From: Paenibacillus sp. 32352
Lineage (GTDB): Bacteria; Bacillota; Bacilli; Paenibacillales; NBRC-103111
DNA: 64,000 bases
Direction of reading: 5' to 3'
Assembly (NCBI RefSeq): GCF_002042965.1
Contig: NZ_MZNT01000006.1
Span: forward strand, 310,001 to 374,000
The position numbers and the translations under genes are program-made. The notes beneath the pieces are model-generated. The model saw only the letters and a program-made list of their open reading frames with translations. It was not told the DNA's origin and made no database searches. Shown in pieces: positions 8,229-16,722 of the stretch (position 1 is the stretch's first letter; the number at the start of each line of letters is the position of its first letter).

Positions 8229-9164
8229 GAGAATTTTTTGGGCTTCCTCACGAATTCGATTTTGGAAAGATTCAGGTTCCAATACTATTACGCCCGCTCC
8301 CCAGCCTAGCACCCATTGCAGCAATTCATCCAGCTGACGAACGCGTAAGACCACATCCAATCCATCTTGATGCTCTTTCATATCCTCTATGAAATGATAG
8401 TTCGATTCCTTCACCTTATCTGCGATGTCATGATTAAATCGAAGGCAGACTCGCAAGTGGCGATCATCTAAAGGGGTATACTCCCTTAAGTCAAAATGCG
8501 CCGGGAGCTCGAATCGTTCGTCCAGTTCGATAAGCTCAGCCATTCGGGACAACCGGAAATGGCGGATGTCTTGGCGCAGATCACACCAGGCCACAAGCAT
8601 CCAAGACCCTTCAACGAGTACAAGGCCATAGGGAGCGACGGTACGTTCGCTATGGCGGCTTCCCGTAGAATCCGTAATTTTTTTCGAATAATGAAATCGG
8701 ATCTTTCGCCCATCTAGTAGAGCCCGGCGGATCTTATCGAGATTTTCCCTTTCGTTTGACAGAGCAGCCTGTTTGCCGGGCGCGAGCAATCGCAGCGACT
8801 TGCGTATACGGGAGGTCTCACTGCGGACACTGTCTGATAGAGTAACCTCGATTTTCCTCCTAGCAGCCTTAGCTTTATCACGATAATCATCATCGAATCG
8901 TTGCTCGATAAAATCTGTTCCTATAAGTAATGTCACGGCTTCCTCAATTGTAAAACGGATCGGAGGTAGAAAATATCCCTCCATTAAGGAATACCCTGCG
9001 CCTGTAGTGCCTGTAATAGGCACGCCTGCTTCGCTGAGCGCCTGCATGTCGCGATAGATGGTCCTCACGCTGGTTTCAAATAGTGCCGCCAAATCTTCGG
9101 CACGTACCACTTGCCTGCCTTGCAGCTCCAGCACGATGGCCAACAAACGATCTGTTTTGTTCAT
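8217..9164 (-). CDS. YafY-type transcriptional regulator (HTH + WYL domain)
   Basis: 315 residues. The N-terminus is a winged helix-turn-helix (MNKTDRLLAIVLELQGR, then LAALFETSVRTIYRDMQAL) of the HTH_11 type; residues from about 140 form a WYL domain (APYGLVLVEGSWMLVAWCDL, FRLSRMAEL) that senses ligands or nucleic acids; a WCX-type C-terminus follows. The open frame extends upstream to 9395, but the ATG at 9162-9164 has AAGGGGG 6 bases upstream and matches the family start, so I use it. Probably controls the downstream VOC gene and perhaps the hydrolase upstream. Confidence 0.88.
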   Translation of the reverse strand: MNKTDRLLAIVLELQGRQVVRAEDLAALFETSVRTIYRDMQALSEAGVPITGTTGAGYSLMEGYFLPPIRFTIEEAVTLLIGTDFIEQRFDDDYRDKAKAARRKIEVTLSDSVRSETSRIRKSLRLLAPGKQAALSNERENLDKIRRALLDGRKIRFHYSKKITDSTGSRHSERTVAPYGLVLVEGSWMLVAWCDLRQDIRHFRLSRMAELIELDERFELPAHFDLREYTPLDDRHLRVCLRFNHDIADKVKESNYHFIEDMKEHQDGLDVVLRVRQLDELLQWVLGWGAGVIVLEPESFQNRIREEAQKILKRY

Positions 9165-9395
9165 TGACTGCCCCCTTGCCCTTTTCCCATATATCAATTG
9201 CAAATACCATGTGTTTAGCTCTTCTTTAATAATACGGCTTGTACTACTATAAACATAGCTCATTTTTGTTACGCTGCCAGCTTCATTATGAAATTCGCTA
9301 CTTATGACACGGTTCATCTTAACGGGTCCATCGGCGAAAAATGCGAAGGAGCCTGCCGCGGCACGCTCCTTCGTTTTAATCTTAACTATCAGCAC

Positions 9396-10406
9396 TCATC
9401 TCGTAGCCAACAAGCGTTTTAGATTGTCATCAATAAATTTATTATCGGCCTTGTTGATGCCGCGACCGGCAAAATGGCCCCAGATCGACTCTATAGGATT
9501 AAAAACAGCATTAGGCATTAGCTTAGCCTCGTATTCGTTATCCTCCGCCAGGCAGAAGAGATCTGTGCTCCCTGGCATGACACAAGCTAGCGCTTTAATG
9601 CTTTTGAGCGCCTTATCGAAATCTCCGTTATATACGGGGTTTGCACTAATATCTGCATTTTGGCCTGTCCATAACATGGCTAGGACATTGTGCGGATCCA
9701 TCTTCATAAAGCTATCTTCCCAGACGCCAGCCATAAAATCTGTCAATGAGTCAAACCCCAGCTCACGATAAAGTTCCTCTCTGTAAAACGCCTGTGATAC
9801 GCCCCATCCCGCATAGACACGGCCAACCGCGCGCATATCAGCAGAAGTCAACTGGTTTAGTTTACTTGAATCGAAGCGGACAGCAGCCATGAGCGAAGCT
9901 TTCATCCCCTCCAGGACCACATACGTTTGGGGCCAAGTCTTGGCGACCCCGGCGAAAGGTGCAATTCGTTCCACCATGTCTGGATAACTAGCCCCCCATT
10001 GGAATGATTGAATGCCTCCCATTGACCATCCAACGACGAGAGCGATCTTTTGAATGCCGAATTTTTCGGTCACCAGCCGATACTGGAATGTAACGTTGTC
10101 ATAGATGGTTACCTGCGGAAAATTAGCCCGGTCGAATGGAGGAGGCGTATTACTGGGAGAGGAAGATAACCCGTTGCCCAGCAAATTTGGAACGATAATG
10201 AAATATTTCTGCGGATCCAGTGCCATGCCGTTTCCAATCAGCCATTCATTCTGAACATGCCGGTCACCAAAAGCAGTCGGATAGACGATGACATTATCTT
10301 TCTTTTCATTCAATTTTCCATAAGTCTTATAAGCAAGAAAAGCGCTCGGTAACGTCACTCCCGATTGCAAGGTTACGTCACCCAAATCAAAAATCTCATA
10401 TTCCAT
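9396..10406 (-). CDS. MetX-like alpha/beta-hydrolase (homoserine O-acetyltransferase family)
   Basis: 336 residues with the acyltransferase/hydrolase fold of MetX: AYKTYGKLN near the N-terminus, oxyanion region, nucleophile elbow VGWSMGGIQSFQWG (Ser), aspartate in MPGSTDLF and histidine in IWGHFAGRG. It is shorter and more divergent than true MetX enzymes, and no methionine gene is nearby, so I call it a family member acting on an unknown ester or acyl substrate. Divergent from the LysR gene at 10548 with a 141-base shared promoter gap, the usual layout of a LysR regulator with its target. Confidence 0.85.
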   Translation of the reverse strand: MEYEIFDLGDVTLQSGVTLPSAFLAYKTYGKLNEKKDNVIVYPTAFGDRHVQNEWLIGNGMALDPQKYFIIVPNLLGNGLSSSPSNTPPPFDRANFPQVTIYDNVTFQYRLVTEKFGIQKIALVVGWSMGGIQSFQWGASYPDMVERIAPFAGVAKTWPQTYVVLEGMKASLMAAVRFDSSKLNQLTSADMRAVGRVYAGWGVSQAFYREELYRELGFDSLTDFMAGVWEDSFMKMDPHNVLAMLWTGQNADISANPVYNGDFDKALKSIKALACVMPGSTDLFCLAEDNEYEAKLMPNAVFNPIESIWGHFAGRGINKADNKFIDDNLKRLLATR

Positions 10407-10547
10407 CGTGTTGTCTCTCCCTTCAAAATGAAATCATCCATTGAGAATGCATTTCTTGTTGTTAGTATAGATCTGTGATACTCTCAATAAAAGTGAATAG
10501 ATTTCAAAGTAATATTCAATAATTTTGAAAGTAAAAAGGGGGATCGT

Positions 10548-11444
10548 ATGATGGAATTGCGCCAACTGAATACATTCTGTATGGTTGCATCAACTTTAAA
10601 TTTCAGTCGTGCTGCGGAAGTGCTGAACTACGTCCCCTCCAACGTCACGATGCAAATAAAAGCATTGGAGGATGAGCTAGGTGTTCGTCTCTTTGACCGT
10701 TTGGGTAAGCAGCTCGTTCTCACAACGGAGGGCAAACGCTTTTTAACTCATATCCAAGGCGTTCTAAACAAATTGGACGAAGCTCGTAGCGCCGTTCATG
10801 ACAATGAAAATCTAACCGGAACCCTAACGATAAGTGCCAACGAGGTTATTTGCGCCTATCGGCTTCCAGCTGTCTTTCAACGATTTCGTTCGCAGCATCC
10901 GGGAGTTCGTCTGATCTTCCGCTCCGTTCCAAATCAGCAGCTCAAGCAAACGCTCTTTGAGGGAACCGCGGATGTCGTCTTTATGTTGGACGAACCCATT
11001 CGCTCAGGCGGACTTGCAGTGGAACCGTTGCTGGAAGAAACTTTTCGCCTTTTCGCCGCTCCAGACCATCCACTCGTGAAACGAACGGTGCTACAGCTGG
11101 GAGATTTCAACGGAGAAGTGTTCCTGACGAATGAAAAGGGCTGTCCCTATCGAACCATGTTTGACCGATCATTTGAAAAAGAGGGCATTGATGGGATTAC
11201 GTATTTGGAGTTTCAAAGTGCCGAAGCCATTAAACAATGTGCAATTTCGGGAATCGGTATTGCCTTTCTTCCTGAAATAACCGTGGAAGCCGAAGTTGAA
11301 CGGGGCGAACTTGTTGCCCTTCCATGGCAAATTCCGGACTTGCAAGTGTTTACACAGATGTTATGGCATAAAGACAAGTGGCTTTCACCAATCATGTTAT
11401 CTTTCATTGAAGCAGCAAGGGGGATTCTCCTGCGGGCTATTTGA
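10548..11444 (+). CDS. LysR family transcriptional regulator
   Basis: 298 residues. N-terminal winged HTH (MELRQLNTFCMVASTLNFSR, VTMQIKALEDELGVRLFDRL) and a periplasmic-binding-like effector domain from about residue 90 (LTISANEVICAYRLPAVFQR). AAAAAGGGGGAT precedes two adjacent ATG codons (10548 and 10551). It probably regulates the divergent MetX-like hydrolase through sites in 10407-10547. Inducer unknown. Confidence 0.9.
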   Translation: MMELRQLNTFCMVASTLNFSRAAEVLNYVPSNVTMQIKALEDELGVRLFDRLGKQLVLTTEGKRFLTHIQGVLNKLDEARSAVHDNENLTGTLTISANEVICAYRLPAVFQRFRSQHPGVRLIFRSVPNQQLKQTLFEGTADVVFMLDEPIRSGGLAVEPLLEETFRLFAAPDHPLVKRTVLQLGDFNGEVFLTNEKGCPYRTMFDRSFEKEGIDGITYLEFQSAEAIKQCAISGIGIAFLPEITVEAEVERGELVALPWQIPDLQVFTQMLWHKDKWLSPIMLSFIEAARGILLRAI

Positions 11445-11604
11445 CCCTCGAACATGCAACTGTTAGAGAACGACCGAATAACCCCGTCTTGGATGCAACG
11501 GAGCTGAACGATGCTTATTTGGAATAGAGCTAACCAAGCTGAGAACACGTCCAAGATCGGTCGGCGAGAATTCCAAGCCCGTAAGGATTGGCAGCTCAAA
11601 ATTT

Positions 11605-11631
11605 CGCCCTACTTATGATACGGTTCTCCAC
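11605..11631 (-). repeat. rlmH-3'-end-like (SCC-like) att site 2
   Basis: Minus strand reads CGTGGAGAACCGTATCATAAGTAGGGCGAA. In frame it codes RGEPYHK-stop, exactly the last seven residues of RlmH (35772-36251), but with synonymous codons (GGA, TAT, CAT, AAG, TAG against GGT, TAC, CAC, AAA, TGA). The right flank TATCATAAGTAGGGCGAA is shared with site 4. Confidence 0.65.
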
Positions 11632-11693
11632 GCCCTTAGCTCAATAAGAACTAGTTTATGCTATGTCATCTTTTTTGTTTGATTAAAATTTTG

Positions 11694-11728
11694 CTGACAC
11701 ACAGTTGTCAGTTGGGGCTCCTTATAAT
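11694..11728 (+). promoter_or_regulatory. Palindrome and -10 box before the DinB gene
   Basis: CTGACA-CACAGT-TGTCAG at 11694-11711 is followed by TATAAT at 11723-11728. The palindrome covers where a -35 box would lie, and no good TTGACA is present. The same CTGACA-N6-TGTCAG occurs at 8203-8220. A WYL-type regulator is a reasonable binder, but that is inference. Confidence 0.5.
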
Positions 11729-11787
11729 CGGTATTGTAAATGAGTTCGAATAACTCGCTAATCGCCTAAATAAGGAGGTTTTCCCCG

Positions 11788-12285
11788 ATGTATCAATCCA
11801 TTCAAAGCTTTATTACCGAATACCAGAATGAGTCCGAATATACGCAAAAAACCCTCAGTTCCTTGACAGACGCGTCATTGAAGCAAGAGATTGCCCCAGG
11901 CTTCCGTACACTTGGAACTTTGGCGTGGCACTTAGTGCCTAAAGGTGGGATTCTGACATCAACCGGCCTTAGATTCGAAGCGCCGCCCGAGCATAGCGAG
12001 GCTCCTGATTCCGCAGCGGAGATTGCTAAAGCGTATAGCTCCACCTCCGCTGCCCTAATAGAGGCGGTACAATCCCAGTGGACGGACGAGAAGCTGCAAG
12101 AATCCGTTACTATGTTCGGACAACAATGGAAGAACGGTTTTACGTTAGGGATTTTCCTCAAGCACGAAATTCACCATCGCGGACAGCTAACCATCTTGAT
12201 GCGCCAGGCGGGACTTCCTGTCATCGGAATCTACGGTCCCTCCAAGGAAGAGTGGATCAGTATGGGGATGGAAGCCCCGGTTTAA
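11788..12285 (+). CDS. DinB family protein (putative metal-dependent hydrolase/thiol transferase)
   Basis: 165 residues forming the four-helix DinB/YfiT bundle. The three-histidine metal site is visible: AWHLV near residue 48 and KHEIHHRGQ near residue 130-138. Family members are thiol-dependent transferases or of unknown function; many respond to DNA damage or antibiotics. AAGGAGG sits 9 bases before the ATG. The gene stands alone, opposite a WYL regulator that ends at 12400. Confidence 0.88.
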   Translation: MYQSIQSFITEYQNESEYTQKTLSSLTDASLKQEIAPGFRTLGTLAWHLVPKGGILTSTGLRFEAPPEHSEAPDSAAEIAKAYSSTSAALIEAVQSQWTDEKLQESVTMFGQQWKNGFTLGIFLKHEIHHRGQLTILMRQAGLPVIGIYGPSKEEWISMGMEAPV

Positions 12286-12362
12286 GCATACAAAGGCGCG
12301 CTCTTTACTTTCTTGGCAAAAACGCGCACCTTCTATTTTTGAGGTTGCTGGGGCACCAAGCC

Positions 12363-12399
12363 AACCCGGGCTCGCTAACGTTGCAGCCCGGTTATTGGT
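12363..12399. terminator. Possible bidirectional terminator
   Basis: Stem AACCCGGGCT (12363-12372) with AGCCCGGTT (12385-12393), one bulged base, between two converging genes. The T-runs beside it are short, so this is only moderately supported. Confidence 0.4.
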
Positions 12400-13383
12400 T
12401 TAACGTGTTTTTGTTAAAGTGTCAGCACTTCCCCTTAACCGCTCTTCCAAAATCAAGCGCAGCTCATCAGGAATCCGTTCAAACTCGACCCCTTTCCCCA
12501 AAAACAAAAGCCAATCCGCATAATACTCTAGCGCCTCAACATCGGTCACATCCAGTTGATCATTGAAAATCCCACTCGACTGGAACATCCCTGTAAAGGA
12601 CAAAATAATCCCCGGCGGGTGCAAGCGCTTAAAGCGCTGAATCCCAGTCGTATCAAGTTTGACAATCAGATTGGACTCACGTGCGCCAAGCCGTTTTTTG
12701 CTTAAAATCTCTTGCTCAGACCGTCTCATCTTCTGCTCGGAAATGGCCGAATCCCGCAGCATCTCAACAGGCAAATAACGAAACTCATCGGTATCAAGAT
12801 CATAAACCTCGACCAGCCAACGAGCGTTTGAGTTAAAAATATGAATCAAAAAAACGTCCATCAACTGCGGCCAGCCAGGACTCGGCTCATACGTCAAGCG
12901 CAAGTGCTTATCCCGCACGGCTAGCGAAATCAGCTGGTTCAATTCCGCAGGCGCCGCATCATCGAGTTCCAAAAGATTCGGATTAGCAGGATTTGTATTT
13001 TCAAAAAGCAAGATATTATTCAGCTCGATCAGCTCGTCGTGCTGGGTTTGCGACGCGATGCCGATGAGTTTTTCAGTGATGGAGCGGCGATTTTGCAAAT
13101 AAGGCAGCTGCGAATTTTTCGAGGCGATAAAGCTGATAAATATCGCTTTCAGTTCTTCTGGCGTGAAACGGACGGCGGACAGATACTGATTTTGCAGGAC
13201 ATTGTAGCCGCCCCCGCGCCCAAGCTCGGTCGTCAATGGAAAACCCATCGCCTGAATCTCGTTAATGTCGCGGATCGCCGTCGCGCGAGAAATCTTGAAC
13301 TCCCGCTGAATCTCTGCAATCGTAAAATGCGCGCGGTTATTGATGAAGCGCATGATCAGGTTCACTCGTTCTGTCTTTTTCAT
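12400..13383 (-). CDS. WYL-domain transcriptional regulator
   Basis: 327 residues. N-terminal HTH (MKKTERVNLIMRFINNRAHF, IQREFKISRATAIRDINEIQ), a GRGGGY wing and a C-terminal WYL domain (ARWLVEVYDL, FRYLPVEMLRD). It is divergent from two GyrI-like genes with a 151-base gap holding repeated TTGATAC/GTATCAA elements. By layout it regulates those genes, and the GyrI-like proteins may bind the same small molecule; both are inferences. Confidence 0.87.
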   Translation of the reverse strand: MKKTERVNLIMRFINNRAHFTIAEIQREFKISRATAIRDINEIQAMGFPLTTELGRGGGYNVLQNQYLSAVRFTPEELKAIFISFIASKNSQLPYLQNRRSITEKLIGIASQTQHDELIELNNILLFENTNPANPNLLELDDAAPAELNQLISLAVRDKHLRLTYEPSPGWPQLMDVFLIHIFNSNARWLVEVYDLDTDEFRYLPVEMLRDSAISEQKMRRSEQEILSKKRLGARESNLIVKLDTTGIQRFKRLHPPGIILSFTGMFQSSGIFNDQLDVTDVEALEYYADWLLFLGKGVEFERIPDELRLILEERLRGSADTLTKTR

Positions 13384-13472
13384 GATTTTATTGTATCAGA
13401 AATGTAGCACTAGTACTGATTTTGATTCTGTTTTTGCAATACTTTTTGATATTCGATAAAAGGTATCGTTTT

Positions 13473-13498
13473 TTGATACATTTAGAGAATAGTATCAA
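13473..13498. promoter_or_regulatory. Inverted repeat in the WYL/GyrI-like divergent promoter
   Basis: TTGATAC-N12-GTATCAA, with further GATA/GGTATC and GTATCAG elements in 13390-13470. Likely operator for the WYL regulator and the GyrI-like operon. Confidence 0.5.
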
Positions 13499-13534
13499 TC
13501 TTGTAAAAACAAATCCGCTAAGGGAGAGATTAAA

Positions 13535-14014
13535 ATGTCTAACTACTCCATCCAAACCATTTCAGAAAACTACAAAATGACTGCTTTCGGTGTTTTACTT
13601 GAAGACTACAACGACTGGGCAGGCAATGCAGCAAAAACTGCAGCAAAAAAAGCTGAAATTACTGAAAACGGCAAGCTTGCCGAACTTCTCACGCTCGCTG
13701 ACGGGCAAGAATATCAAATCAACTACGTCATCGACGGCAAGGCTTGGCGCGGCTTCGGCGTGATGGGTGCATACGACGTGGAAGGCGCGGTCGTCCTTGA
13801 CTTCCTCGCTGGGGACTACCTCGTGGTGCCTGGCACAGGCGCTGACAAAGACCGCCTTGCTGAGGAAATAACAGGCAAGGTTTTCGGTGGCCTCCTGCAA
13901 GAAATCACAGACTACAAATACGTTGGTCCTGGTAACTCAACATTCGTCAAAGCAGCTGAAGACGGTACATTCTACGGCGAAATGTGGCTTCGTGGAAAAA
14001 AAGTAGCAGGCTAA
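13535..14014 (+). CDS. GyrI-like effector-binding protein, copy 1
   Basis: 159 residues and no DNA-binding domain. The pattern (YKMTAFGVLLEDYNDWAG ... AGDYLVVPGTGADKDRLAEE ... GGLLQEITDYKYVGPGN ... DGTFYGEMWL) is that of stand-alone GyrI-like/AraC-type small-molecule-binding domains, which bind hydrophobic or cationic compounds. AAGGGAGAG precedes the ATG. A paralog follows after 22 bases. Exact ligand unknown. Confidence 0.75.
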   Translation: MSNYSIQTISENYKMTAFGVLLEDYNDWAGNAAKTAAKKAEITENGKLAELLTLADGQEYQINYVIDGKAWRGFGVMGAYDVEGAVVLDFLAGDYLVVPGTGADKDRLAEEITGKVFGGLLQEITDYKYVGPGNSTFVKAAEDGTFYGEMWLRGKKVAG

Positions 14015-14036
14015 TCTCAGTCAAAGGAGCAGTCCC

Positions 14037-14513
14037 ATGGCAAATTACACAGTTGAACATAAGAAATCATTTACATTGACCGCTTATGGTTTTTCAATTC
14101 AATCCAATTTCCAAGACGCGCCGGCTTTACAGAAGGAAAAAGCGGAGTTTTGGGGAGGACTCAAGGCTGACGGGCGTTTTGATAAGCTCAAAGCGGCCGC
14201 AAAGGATGATCGCGAATGGTCAGTCAACGAGGTTTATCAAGGCAGACCGTGGAATTATTTCGCGGTAGAAGCTAGCAAATCGGTGGCTGACGCAACACGC
14301 ATCATTGAGTTTCCAGAGAGCGAGTACATTGTGCTCGCAGGAACCGGTGATAAGGAAACCTTGTTTGATCAGTTGACTTATCGTGCTTTTGGCGAAGTCT
14401 TGTCACAAATCACTGACTATGCTTACATCGGCGGTCCCAATGCGACTTATCGCAAAGAAAACGGTGACGGCACTTTCTACGGCGAATTTTGGGTTCCTGT
14501 GGTTAAAAAATAG
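14037..14513 (+). CDS. GyrI-like effector-binding protein, copy 2
   Basis: 158 residues, a clear paralog of the preceding gene: shared FTLTAYGF, EYIVLAGTGDKETLFDQL, AFGEVLSQITDYAYIGGPN and DGTFYGEFW segments. AAAGGAG precedes the ATG (14037) 8 bases upstream. Co-transcribed with copy 1 and ended by a strong terminator. The pair probably arose by tandem duplication. Confidence 0.75.
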   Translation: MANYTVEHKKSFTLTAYGFSIQSNFQDAPALQKEKAEFWGGLKADGRFDKLKAAAKDDREWSVNEVYQGRPWNYFAVEASKSVADATRIIEFPESEYIVLAGTGDKETLFDQLTYRAFGEVLSQITDYAYIGGPNATYRKENGDGTFYGEFWVPVVKK

Positions 14514-14525
14514 TAGGCTTTGACC

Positions 14526-14566
14526 AAAGGGCCACTCCGAAACACACGCGGAGGGCCCTTTTTGAG
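14526..14566 (+). terminator. Terminator of the GyrI-like operon
   Basis: Stem AAGGGCC-ACT-CCG ... CGG-A-GGGCCCTT followed by TTTTT, 13 bases after the stop of copy 2. Confidence 0.85.
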
Positions 14567-14589
14567 TTCGCTTTCTTTCAGATACCTTT

Positions 14590-14840
14590 TCAGTTCGGAG
14601 CTCTTTGTACCTAGTTGGGCATATGGATTGGCCTTGGGTCTAGGAATGGTGTTATCCCTCCCCCTTATTTGGACCACGAATTATGAGGTTCGAGAAGATA
14701 ACCTTATTTATGCCAAGAAAAACTGGGGATTTGTGTTCGCATTTGTAGGCATCATCCTCATCCGATTATTCCTTCGGAAAGAGTTGACGGGTTCGCGTTT
14801 ACAGAGATACAATTATTATTTTATTTTGCATGAGCATGAT
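14590..14840 (+). pseudogene. CcdC-like membrane protein fragment
   Basis: The open frame begins inside the preceding terminator, so it has no start of its own. The middle (LALGLGMVLSLPLIWTTNYE, VREDNLIYAKKNWGFVFAFV, GIILIRLFLRKEL) matches the central two helices of CcdC-family membrane proteins (usually about 160 residues). The N-terminal helices and proper C-terminus are missing. I read it as a both-ends-truncated remnant. Confidence 0.55.
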
Positions 14841-14948
14841 ATTTTGAATACAGCCCGATCATATCAGTTATCCCAATCCCTAATCCGACATTAACGACAT
14901 AAAGATCAACCCGTGGGCCCTGTTGCACCAATAACTGGAGGCTTCACA

Positions 14949-15095
14949 CTAATTGAATAGGATTAAAGCAATGATAATCAGGAGCAAAACGATGACTGCG
15001 TATCCAACTATTTTTATCCAGCGCGGTGTTGTATAAGGCTCAGTGCTGCTTTTGGTTTCCTGCTTGCGCCATCCATACCTTAACCTCGTATTTTC
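14949..15095 (-). other. Possible short single-helix membrane peptide or remnant
   Basis: A minus-strand open stretch of about 48 codons with a charged N-terminus (RYGWRKQETKSS), PRWIKIVGY and a hydrophobic helix VIVLLLIIIALILF before the stop at 14949. There is no ATG in frame and no clear ribosome-binding site, so it may be a gene end rather than a gene. Confidence 0.3.
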
Positions 15096-15105
15096 TTACG
15101 GATGA

Positions 15106-15474
15106 GTGACTATTCCAACGATCTTCCGCTGCTTCAATCAGCGCTATATCGATTATTTAAGAGCAAACTTCAATAAGATAGGAAATATTCACTGGCGAAA
15201 ATTTGAAGGTCTAACAGCTGAATTTTTTGAAAGACAAGGCTATTTCGTAGAAATTGGTCCTGGAAGAGCAGATGGCGGTGTCGATGTTAGAGTTTGGACA
15301 CACGACACTAATCTTACAGGGCCACCAACAATTCTTATTCAGTGTAAAAGACAAAAAGATTTAGCCGGGATGGATAAAGAGGTTGCCAAAAGCACACTCA
15401 TGACTCTATTTCTAACAACATTTTCTTATCAAAAAAAGTCACTACTCTGCTATGACTTTTTTTTGATACCTTAG
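15106..15474 (+). pseudogene. Truncated Mrr-like restriction endonuclease domain
   Basis: The frame holds the first half of a type IV Mrr_cat nuclease domain: WRKFEGLTAEFFERQGYFVE, GRADGGVDVRVW and TILIQCKRQK, giving the D-(Q)xK catalytic core of the PD-(D/E)XK fold. After about residue 95 the family pattern stops and the frame runs through a terminator (15431-15464). The second half of the domain and any DNA-recognition part are absent. Probably inactive. Confidence 0.6.
15431..15464 (+). terminator. Terminator before the two-component system
   Basis: AAAAAAAGTCA ... TGACTTTTTTTT: symmetric A-stem-T hairpin, able to act in both directions, just upstream of the histidine kinase. Confidence 0.7.
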
Positions 15475-15495
15475 AGAAAAGGAGGGAGGAATCCT

Positions 15496-16722
15496 GTGTC
15501 CGCCAAGTCCCAGAGCTCTTGTGATTGGGTCCGTAACAAGGTGGCAGCTGCCGTACCGTACAGGCATTGGTTTGATTATGTGATCATTGGCACTCGGACC
15601 TTATGGTTCCTGCTGGGGGTTCATTACCTCCTAAGCCGCTCTGGCGGCGAATTAAGCGGTAGCTCGGGGTTTGCAGCCACGGGTGATCGGTGGTTCATTT
15701 TGCTGTTTTACACCTTGGCTTATGTTACTCCGATGGTACTTTTTTTGCGCCGCGGCATTCCGCGGATGTTCCCGGTTCTGGCCGAATTATTGCTTAACGG
15801 AACCTTTTTCTGCTTGATGGCAGCAAGCCCGACGGTCGAATTCGCATTCTATAATTTCCCTTCCATCATGTTGGGGTATATGAGTGTCGGCCGAATCGCC
15901 GTCTTCTCGGCTGCAACATCCGTTATTGTCATTCCATTACTGGTCGGATGGTTTCGGGGGAGCGGGATAGAAACGACAATCAGCGTGGCCATCGAATTCG
16001 GGGTTCTCTACGGCAGCGGCTTCTGCTTTCAAAAGTTGATTGCCTCCTACGGATTGATCACCAAACAAAACCAGACTTTGGAGCTTTATGCCAAACAAAT
16101 CGAAGCACTGACGCTGACGGAGGAACGGAACCGACTTTCACGTGAACTTCATGATACGGTCGGCCATACGTTTGCCACGACAATTACGGGGATGGATGCG
16201 GTGCATTACCTCATCGACGTGGACCCGCAAGAAGCGAAAAACAGTCTACAGGAGCTGCTTGAAGTGACGAGAAACGGACTTGACGAGGTTCGAAGGCATA
16301 TCCATCAGATTGCTCCGGAACAGGAGGAGCGGACGCTTACGGAAGCTCTTTCGCAAATCGCCGATGAGTTTGCGCTCCATACGGGGACCGAAATTGCGGT
16401 GCATGTCGAAGGAACGGAGTATACGGTCTCGGAAAACGTTCGATTGACGATGATCCGCTGTCTGCAGGAATCCTTGACTAACGCCAACAAGCATGGAAAG
16501 GCTTCTTCGATCCGCATTGAGCTTGCCTACTCGGAGGAATGCGTCGAAATCAAAATTGCCGATGACGGGAAGGGCGCAAGTGAACTGGTCGAAGGCTTCG
16601 GGTTAAAGGCTATGTACGAACGGGCGGCAAATCTGAACGGCACCTTGGCTGTAACTTCACATTCTGACCATGGGACGGTAATTGCATGTACGATTCCGAC
16701 GAAAAAAATACACCGGAAATGA
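15496..16722 (+). CDS. NarL/DesK-type sensor histidine kinase
   Basis: 408 residues. Five or six membrane helices fill residues 25-190, followed by a short coiled linker and a HisKA_3 dimerisation domain with the phosphorylated histidine in LSRELHDTVGH (about residue 218). The HATPase_c domain has N-box ESLTNANKHGKA and DDGKGA. No extracellular sensor loop is visible, so it probably senses a membrane or intramembrane signal. GTG start with GGAGGGAGG 6 bases upstream. Its stop overlaps the response-regulator ATG. Confidence 0.92.
   Translation: MSAKSQSSCDWVRNKVAAAVPYRHWFDYVIIGTRTLWFLLGVHYLLSRSGGELSGSSGFAATGDRWFILLFYTLAYVTPMVLFLRRGIPRMFPVLAELLLNGTFFCLMAASPTVEFAFYNFPSIMLGYMSVGRIAVFSAATSVIVIPLLVGWFRGSGIETTISVAIEFGVLYGSGFCFQKLIASYGLITKQNQTLELYAKQIEALTLTEERNRLSRELHDTVGHTFATTITGMDAVHYLIDVDPQEAKNSLQELLEVTRNGLDEVRRHIHQIAPEQEERTLTEALSQIADEFALHTGTEIAVHVEGTEYTVSENVRLTMIRCLQESLTNANKHGKASSIRIELAYSEECVEIKIADDGKGASELVEGFGLKAMYERAANLNGTLAVTSHSDHGTVIACTIPTKKIHRK

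Larger units (their letters stand above)
11445..11787. other. Gap with att site 2 and the DinB promoter
   Basis: No intact gene is supported. It holds the rlmH-like att site 2 (11605-11631), and a palindrome plus TATAAT box before the DinB gene. Confidence 0.5.

Noticed and set aside
9396..10406. Calling the MetX-like gene metX
   Set aside because: It has the catalytic triad but is shorter and divergent, and no methionine genes are nearby; homoserine acetylation is not supported.
14520..14894. Full 124-codon frame as an intact membrane protein
   Set aside because: Its ATG lies inside the terminator of the preceding operon and both family ends are missing; kept only as a CcdC-like remnant.
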